Shown piece by piece: positions 59,202 through 64,000 of a DNA stretch of 64,000 nt. Numbering within the stretch: position 1 is the stretch's first letter; each line of letters starts with the position of its first letter. Origin of the DNA: Geminicoccaceae bacterium. Lineage in GTDB: Bacteria > Pseudomonadota > Alphaproteobacteria > Geminicoccales > Geminicoccaceae. A program made the translations under genes and the position numbers. Location: the NCBI GenBank assembly GCA_028285265.1, contig JANQPX010000034.1, positions 62,001-126,000 of the forward strand, in the 5' to 3' direction. The notes beneath the pieces are model-generated. The model made no database searches. It saw nothing but the letters and a program-made list of their open reading frames with translations, and was not told where the DNA came from.

Positions 59202-60263
59202 TTACTTGCGTGGCAGGAAGGCGTTGGTCTTCCAGACGCCGTAGTTCTCGCGAAACGCGGTCATGTCATCGAGCACCTTCTTGAAGAAGGGATCGTTGGC
59301 AGCCTCTTCCGCGGCAACCTCACTCCAGGTCTCCTGGAACACTGCAAGCATCTCATCGGACCACTGCTTGATTTCGACGCCGTGCTTCTCGACGTTCTCC
59401 GTAAGCGCTGCATATTGCGCCGCCTCACCTTCGGCGAAGCTGTCGGCCATCGAGGCTTTGCAGGCGTTCTCGATGATCGCCTGATGCTGCTCTGAGGTCT
59501 CGGTCCAAACATCCTTATTGATCAGCAGCTCGAACAGCGTGGCCTGCTGATGCCAACCCGGGAAGTAATTATACTTGACCAGCTTGTGGAAGCCGAGGCG
59601 GGCGTCGACCGCGGGCATGGAAAATTCGGTGGCGTCGATAGTGCCCTTCTCGAGGGCTGGGAAGATGTCGCCACCGGGAAGCAAGGAGGTGGCGACGCCC
59701 AACTTCTGCATGACTTTACCGCCGAGGCCAAAGAACCGCATCTTCAAGCCGTCGAGGTCTTCTGGCGAATTAATCTCTTCAGCGAACCAACCTGACGTCT
59801 CAGGCGCAATAATCGCGCAAGGGACCACATGCACATTGAAGCCAGCTTGGTCATACATCTCCTGATAGAGCGCTAGGCCGTTGCCGTAATAGAGCCAAGC
59901 CATGTATTCGCCCGCTTCGGGACCGAACGGAACCGCAGAAAACAAAGGCGATGCAGGGATCTTGCCCGCCCAATAACCCGCTGTGGTGTACCCGGAATTG
60001 ATCTTACCCGACGATACCGCATCCAAAATTTCAAAGGGCGGCACCAGCTTGTCGGGTTCATAGACTTTCATCCGAAGCGTGCCGCCGGACATACGATCCA
60101 GCTCCTCGGCGACCCGCGGGATCGGTGTCCCCAGACCTGGAAGGGCGGTGGCGAACGCAATCGGCGTTTTCAAAAGAAGCTTGTCGGCCGCGAGGCTGGC
60201 CTCAGGCGCTGCAAACGCGATCGCGGTGGCTGCTGCAAGGCCCATGAGATAACGAGATGTCAT
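59202..60263 (-). CDS. TRAP transporter solute-binding protein (DctP/TakP-like)
   Basis: ATG 60263 (GGGAG upstream) starts a signal peptide (YLMGLAAATAIAFAAPEASLA). The mature protein has LDRMSGGTLRMKVYEPDK, GYWAGKIPASPLFSAVPFGP, the carboxylate-binding arginine in LKMRFFGLGGKV, and DARLGFHKLVKYNYFPGWHQQ. The last pattern is typical of the TakP/lactate-binding group of keto- and hydroxy-acid receptors. It is the first gene of the eleven-gene lactate operon and lies downstream of a palindromic operator. Confidence 0.94.
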   Translation of the reverse strand: MTSRYLMGLAAATAIAFAAPEASLAADKLLLKTPIAFATALPGLGTPIPRVAEELDRMSGGTLRMKVYEPDKLVPPFEILDAVSSGKINSGYTTAGYWAGKIPASPLFSAVPFGPEAGEYMAWLYYGNGLALYQEMYDQAGFNVHVVPCAIIAPETSGWFAEEINSPEDLDGLKMRFFGLGGKVMQKLGVATSLLPGGDIFPALEKGTIDATEFSMPAVDARLGFHKLVKYNYFPGWHQQATLFELLINKDVWTETSEQHQAIIENACKASMADSFAEGEAAQYAALTENVEKHGVEIKQWSDEMLAVFQETWSEVAAEEAANDPFFKKVLDDMTAFRENYGVWKTNAFLPRK

Positions 60264-60343
60264 TTGATTCTCCCACATTCTTGGTTGATCCGGCGCCTGC
60301 CGCCTGTCCTCAATACCATCGCCGGCTGGCTCATTGCATCGAT

Positions 60344-60393
60344 AGGTAAATTAATTTTACCTCTATGACAACTTGTCAATTTAATTTACCTCT
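60344..60393. promoter_or_regulatory. promoter with overlapping palindromes, likely GntR-type operator
   Basis: Read toward the TRAP operon (minus strand), TTGACA at 60379-60374 and AATTAA at 60356-60351 have a 17-base spacer. Palindromes cover them: AGGTAAA-N5-TTTACCT at 60344-60362 and TGACAA-C-TTGTCA at 60366-60378. The half-motif AATTTAATTTACCTCT is repeated at 60379-60392. The position over the -35/-10 elements fits repression by the divergent FadR/LldR-type regulator. The site differs from the TGGTCxGACCA form of E. coli FadR. Confidence 0.65.
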
Positions 60394-60612
60394 TAGTCAG
60401 ATTGTCGCACTCTCGACATGATGATCTCCGGGCCGAACCAACCATTCTCTCGTCGTGAGGGCGCAATCGTAGGGCCGATTCGGGAGAGTAATATGCAAAA
60501 CCATTAATGCTGCTGCGCCGATCGATGAGACAAGTGCTAAGACAATCTGTTCATGGCGCGAAAAGGTTTACAAAATTGACCAGATCACATATTGGTAAAG
60601 CAAGAAAACCAC

Positions 60613-61452
60613 ATGGATGTGGACATGGACGCGGAAACAAAAATCTTTGAGCGCATTGACCTCGACTCGATCGCTGAAGCAGTTGTCGTGCAGATCGAAC
60701 GCCTGATCATCGGTGGCGTGCTCAAAGGCGGACAAAAACTACCCTCCGAGCGCGAGCTTTCGGAGACCATGGACGTGTCTCGCCCTAAGGTTCGAGAGGC
60801 GATCAAGATTCTCGAAGAGCGGAACCTTTTGACGGTCCGCCACGGCGAAGGAACCTTCGTCAAGCCACTTGCCGGTGCCGCCCTTAGCCCGGCAATGATC
60901 GACTTGTTCTCGCGGCATCCAAGCGCCTTTTATGACTATCTGGAATTCAGGCGTGAGGTCGAAGGCTTCGCCGCCTTCACAGCAGCACAACGAGCGACAG
61001 CTGAGGACAAAGAGATTCTCCGCCGTCATCTGTCCGACATGGAATCAGCGCATCAACAAGGCGACGCCGCACTCGAGGCGGAAGCCGATGTGGCCTTTCA
61101 CATCGCAATCGTGGATGCCGCGCATAACGCAATGCTGATCCACATGATGGCTTCAATCTACGAGCTTATGTCGCGGGGCGTGTTCTATAATCGAAAGTAT
61201 CTGGTTGATCTTTCCGATGCACGTGATGTCCTGCTCAAGCAGCATCGAGCCATCGCAGACGGAGTCTTGAAAGGCGATCCCGAGGCTGCGGCCAGTGCGG
61301 CGGAAGCCCATTTGGATTTCGTCGAAAGCCGTTTTCGCGACAGCGACGATGTCAGCCGCCGCGCTAGCCTCGCACGCAAACGCCTCCTCTTGGTCGACTC
61401 GCCTACGAGTCATCGGGGCCTTCGTCACCGGGCAACCCGCTCCGTCGCTTAA
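60613..61452 (+). CDS. FadR/LldR-type GntR-family regulator
   Basis: The N-terminal winged helix-turn-helix (KLPSERELSETMDVSRPKVREAIKILEERNLL, in two overlapping parts, then VRHGEGTFV) and the FCD effector domain (FRREVEGFAAF, ADVAFHIAIVDAAHN with metal-binding Asp/His, HRAIADGVLKGDPEAA) mark the FadR group. It resembles the lactate-responsive LldR/PdhR regulators. The start is ATG 60613; TTG 60592 is an in-frame alternative. It is divergent from the lactate operon, with palindromic sites between, and probably represses it until lactate or pyruvate binds. Confidence 0.9.
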   Translation: MDVDMDAETKIFERIDLDSIAEAVVVQIERLIIGGVLKGGQKLPSERELSETMDVSRPKVREAIKILEERNLLTVRHGEGTFVKPLAGAALSPAMIDLFSRHPSAFYDYLEFRREVEGFAAFTAAQRATAEDKEILRRHLSDMESAHQQGDAALEAEADVAFHIAIVDAAHNAMLIHMMASIYELMSRGVFYNRKYLVDLSDARDVLLKQHRAIADGVLKGDPEAAASAAEAHLDFVESRFRDSDDVSRRASLARKRLLLVDSPTSHRGLRHRATRSVA

Positions 61453-61556
61453 TTATATGAATCGGAACCTCCTCGCGGCGCCCACGATTAGCAAGGGCCT
61501 GATATCGATCTGCCCCGCCGCCTTCGCGCAGCATCGACGCGATAAGCATAAAAATG

Positions 61557-61621
61557 CTGCAATGCAACAAAAATGCTTGAATCTTCTTTTTAAGCCTATA
61601 AATACTAATTGTGCGATGCAG
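61557..61621. promoter_or_regulatory. phasin promoter with two PhaR-like sites
   Basis: CTGC-AAT-GCAA (61557-61567) and GTGC-GAT-GCAG (61611-61621) each differ by one base from the CTGC-N3-GCAG site described for PhaR repressors. A likely promoter lies between them: TTGAAT (61577-61582), 16 bases, then TAAATA (61599-61604). Repression of phasin until PHB accumulates is the known PhaR logic. No phaR gene is in the window. Confidence 0.55.
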
Positions 61622-61645
61622 CATAATCCTGAAGAGGAGATGATC

Positions 61646-62032
61646 ATGGCCAAACCGAGCTATACCTATCCGACGTTCATGCTTGATGCGGACACCCTGG
61701 CAGCTGTTCAGCGTCGCAATGTCGACACGTTGACGATTGCGAGCAAAATCGTCGCCGACGGCTTCAAAGCCGCCGCTAAGCAGCAAGGCGATCGCATGCG
61801 CGCGACCGTCGAGCGTTTTGTCGATATCGCCAACCAGGCAGCCAAAGAGCCAAGCGCCTTGAAGCCGAACGAGCAATTGGCTGAGATGAAGGCAGTCTAT
61901 TTGACAGCCCTCGATGATGCCAACGCGGTCACCGGTTTGGTCCTCGAAACCCATGCCGAAGCTGCGAAGGTGATGACCCAGGGGGTCTTGGCAAATGTGG
62001 GTGATCTCATGGGATCGACGAAGACGGCTTGA
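61646..62032 (+). CDS. phasin (PHB granule-associated protein)
   Basis: ATG 61646, with AGAGGAG six bases upstream, gives 128 residues. ATG 61640 is also possible, while the longer open frame overlaps the regulator gene and is not used. The product is mostly helical and rich in Ala, Lys and Gln, with a phasin pattern (RRNVDTLTIASKIVADGFKA, FVDIANQAAKEPSALKPNEQ). It coats PHB granules. phaC lies 141 bases downstream, and the lactate/PHB operon is on the other side of the regulator. Confidence 0.85.
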   Translation: MAKPSYTYPTFMLDADTLAAVQRRNVDTLTIASKIVADGFKAAAKQQGDRMRATVERFVDIANQAAKEPSALKPNEQLAEMKAVYLTALDDANAVTGLVLETHAEAAKVMTQGVLANVGDLMGSTKTA

Positions 62033-62052
62033 CGTCGAGGCCTCTGATGTTG

Positions 62053-62113
62053 AACGTTGCGTCCGTTACCCAACGTTAGCGACCCGGATCGCCAACAGTG
62101 ATCGGCGTTCCGG
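62053..62113. promoter_or_regulatory. two hairpins between phasin and phaC
   Basis: AACGTTG-N11-CAACGTT (62053-62077) and CCGGATCGCC-N10-GGCGTTCCGG (62084-62113, one mismatch) can each fold. Neither is followed by a T-tract, so they are more likely mRNA-processing or partial-attenuation elements than full terminators. They could keep phasin expression above phaC. Confidence 0.5.
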
Positions 62114-62173
62114 GCCGCTTCGTGTTGTTACCAACAACGCCCGTTCCGATGATCGAGGAATCGAGCAAGACCG

Positions 62174-63994
62174 ATGAGTGAAGACCGCACCTCAACGTCC
62201 GATCAGCTGTCTCTCGATATGGAGGCAGCCGCAAAACAGCTTGTCGATGTCACTGAAAAGGGACAGCAGGTCGCCGCAACTTGCTTGCAGCGCCAGATCA
62301 AAGAAAATGCCGAAAACGGGTTTTCGCTGGTCGATCCCATGGCCGTCAGCGATCTTTTTGCGAATTGGACCGTCAAGGTCTTAAACGACCCAACCCGCCT
62401 CCAGGAGGCACAGCTGGCACTTTACGCCGCGCAGGCCCGCCTTTGGCAAACCGTGGTCAAGCGCGCTCAAGGCGATGATGTCGCGCCGGTGATCGAACCC
62501 GAGCCAGGCGACCGTCGTTTTAAAGACAAGACCTGGCAGGACGATCCCTTCTACGACTACCTCAAACAGTCCTATCTATTGTCGGCGAAATGGCTGCGGG
62601 ACCTAGCAGGCAGCACGGCGGGCACCATGGACCCCAAGGTCCAAGCCCGCATCGACTTCTATATGCGCCAGTTCATCTCAGCAGCCTCCCCGTCCAATCT
62701 TGCCGCTGCAAACCCGTTGGTCATGAAAAAGGCCGAAGAAACCGGTGGCCAGAGCCTTCTCGATGGGTTGCATCATTGGCTCGATGATCTGGAACGGGGT
62801 GACGGCCGCCTGAAGATCAGCATGACCGACGAGGCCGCCTTCGAGGTCGGCAAGAATGTGGCGACCACACCCGGCAAGGTCGTCTATCAAAACGACCTGA
62901 TGCAGCTCATTCAATATGAACCGACAACAGAGAAGGTCTACAAGCGGCCTCTTTTGATCGTGCCGCCCTGGATCAACAAGTTCTACATCCTCGACCTGCA
63001 GCCCAAGAATAGTTTCATTAAGCATGCCATCGACCAGGGGCACACCGTCTTCGTGGTCTCTTGGGCCAATCCGGACAAGTCGCTCGCGGCCAAAGGATTC
63101 GGGGACTACATGACGGATGGCCCCCTCGCCGCTCTGGATGCGATCGAGCAGGCAACCGGCGAGCGCACGACCAATATTCTCGGCTTTTGCATCGGCGGCA
63201 TTCTGGTGAGCGCCACGCTCGCCCATCTCGCAGCCAAGGGCGAGGCCGATCGCGTTGGGGCAGCGACCTTCCTTACTACCATGTTCGACTTCGAGGATGT
63301 CGGTGAGGCCTCGGTCTTCATCGATGAAGCCAAGGTCGCCGAGCTCGAACGACATGTTGCCAAGAAAGGGTATCTCGAAGGTCGACACATGGCCGACATG
63401 TTCTCGATGATGCGCGAGAACGATCTCATCTGGTCCTTCTTTGTGAACAACTACCTCATGGGCCGAGAACCCATGGCCTTCGATCTCCTCTATTGGAATG
63501 CCGACAATACACGGCTGCCAGCGGCCATGATCGTCTTCTATCTCCGGGAGATGTACCTCAAAAACAGGTTGAAAGAACCGGGCGGCATCACCCTTGCCGG
63601 CACGCCGATCGACCTGACCCAAGTCAAGACCCCCATCTATTTTATGGCTGCTAAGGAAGACCATATCGCTCCCTGGCGAAGCTGCTATCCCGGCACGCAG
63701 CTGTTTGCCGGGCCGAAGCGCTTCGTGCTCGCCGCATCAGGGCATGTTGCCGGGGTGGTCAATCCGCCATCGGCCAAAAAATATGGGCATTGGACCTTCG
63801 ACAAACTGCCGTCGGAGGCCGACAGCTGGCTTAGCAAAGCCGATTGGCATGAAGGCTCTTGGTGGCCGGACTGGTATCGTTGGCTCGGCCGCCGCGCTGG
63901 GAAGAAAGTCCCTTCGCGCACCATCGGCGACGGCAAACTGAAGCCAATCGAAGACGCACCCGGCAGCTATGTGCAAGTCAAGGCCAGCGATTGA
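62174..63994 (+). CDS. phaC: class I poly(3-hydroxyalkanoate) synthase
   Basis: The 606-residue enzyme has the class I layout. A long N-terminal region (DPMAVSDLFANW, FKDKTWQDDPFYDYLKQSYLL in two overlapping parts) precedes an alpha/beta-hydrolase core with lipase-like box GFCIGG. The catalytic triad is C339, D496 (AAKEDHIAPW) and H524 (ASGHVAGVVN). It polymerises 3-hydroxybutyryl-CoA to PHB at the granule surface. The substrate is provided by phaA and phaB on the other strand. It ends the window. Confidence 0.97.
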   Translation: MSEDRTSTSDQLSLDMEAAAKQLVDVTEKGQQVAATCLQRQIKENAENGFSLVDPMAVSDLFANWTVKVLNDPTRLQEAQLALYAAQARLWQTVVKRAQGDDVAPVIEPEPGDRRFKDKTWQDDPFYDYLKQSYLLSAKWLRDLAGSTAGTMDPKVQARIDFYMRQFISAASPSNLAAANPLVMKKAEETGGQSLLDGLHHWLDDLERGDGRLKISMTDEAAFEVGKNVATTPGKVVYQNDLMQLIQYEPTTEKVYKRPLLIVPPWINKFYILDLQPKNSFIKHAIDQGHTVFVVSWANPDKSLAAKGFGDYMTDGPLAALDAIEQATGERTTNILGFCIGGILVSATLAHLAAKGEADRVGAATFLTTMFDFEDVGEASVFIDEAKVAELERHVAKKGYLEGRHMADMFSMMRENDLIWSFFVNNYLMGREPMAFDLLYWNADNTRLPAAMIVFYLREMYLKNRLKEPGGITLAGTPIDLTQVKTPIYFMAAKEDHIAPWRSCYPGTQLFAGPKRFVLAASGHVAGVVNPPSAKKYGHWTFDKLPSEADSWLSKADWHEGSWWPDWYRWLGRRAGKKVPSRTIGDGKLKPIEDAPGSYVQVKASD

Positions 63995-64000
63995 AAGCCG

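Overview
The window reads as chromosomal DNA of a metabolically versatile, poly-3-hydroxybutyrate (PHB) storing proteobacterium, most likely an alphaproteobacterium. The pointers are a class I PHA synthase with PhaR-like sites at its phasin gene, perfect FNR/FixK boxes, LutABC, TRAP transporters and a group 3b [NiFe] hydrogenase. The lineage is an inference. Base composition is moderately GC-rich, except for a visibly AT-richer stretch at about 31.5-38.5 kb.

Left part (1-5.8 kb): a 3-hydroxyisobutyrate-dehydrogenase-type reductase, then a minus-strand operon of esterase, ATP-grasp ligase, second esterase and YbdK/GCS2-type carboxylate-amine ligase. This looks like a pathway of unknown product that makes and cuts amide or ester bonds.

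Middle part (6.6-29 kb): a low-oxygen energy and storage block. It holds CBS and rhodanese genes, a pyruvate:ferredoxin oxidoreductase operon with a GltD-like Fe-S flavoprotein and a DHOD-like protein, a GH65 phosphorylase with a fused beta-phosphoglucomutase/trehalose-phosphatase, PEP synthase, a complete group 3b hydrogenase operon with its protease and a shortened HypA, a PfkB sugar kinase and a GSP17M-like protein. Five intergenic regions in this block carry TTGAT-N4-ATCAA-type boxes (two perfect, two with one mismatch, one with two). Most lie 67-76 bases from a start codon, which suggests one FNR/FixK regulon.

Accessory part (29-44.5 kb): two LysR regulators next to exporter and glutathione-transferase genes, an AT-rich membrane histidine kinase with a convergent NarL-type response regulator, a fused SARP-like regulator/alpha-beta hydrolase behind strong palindromes, a secreted Calx-beta protein, an orphan TAXI binding protein, a transposase remnant, an amidase and a LysE exporter. 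Several stretches of 0.3-1 kb hold no convincing gene.

Right part (44.6-64 kb): eleven consecutive minus-strand genes, TRAP-P, TRAP-QM, dld, phaA, phaB, aceE, aceF, lpd, lutA, lutB, lutC. They encode a continuous route from lactate uptake through lactate oxidation and pyruvate dehydrogenase to acetoacetyl-CoA and 3-hydroxybutyryl-CoA. A divergent FadR/LldR-type GntR gene lies upstream, with palindromes over the promoter between them. The phasin gene and phaC follow on the plus strand and complete the lactate-to-PHB route.
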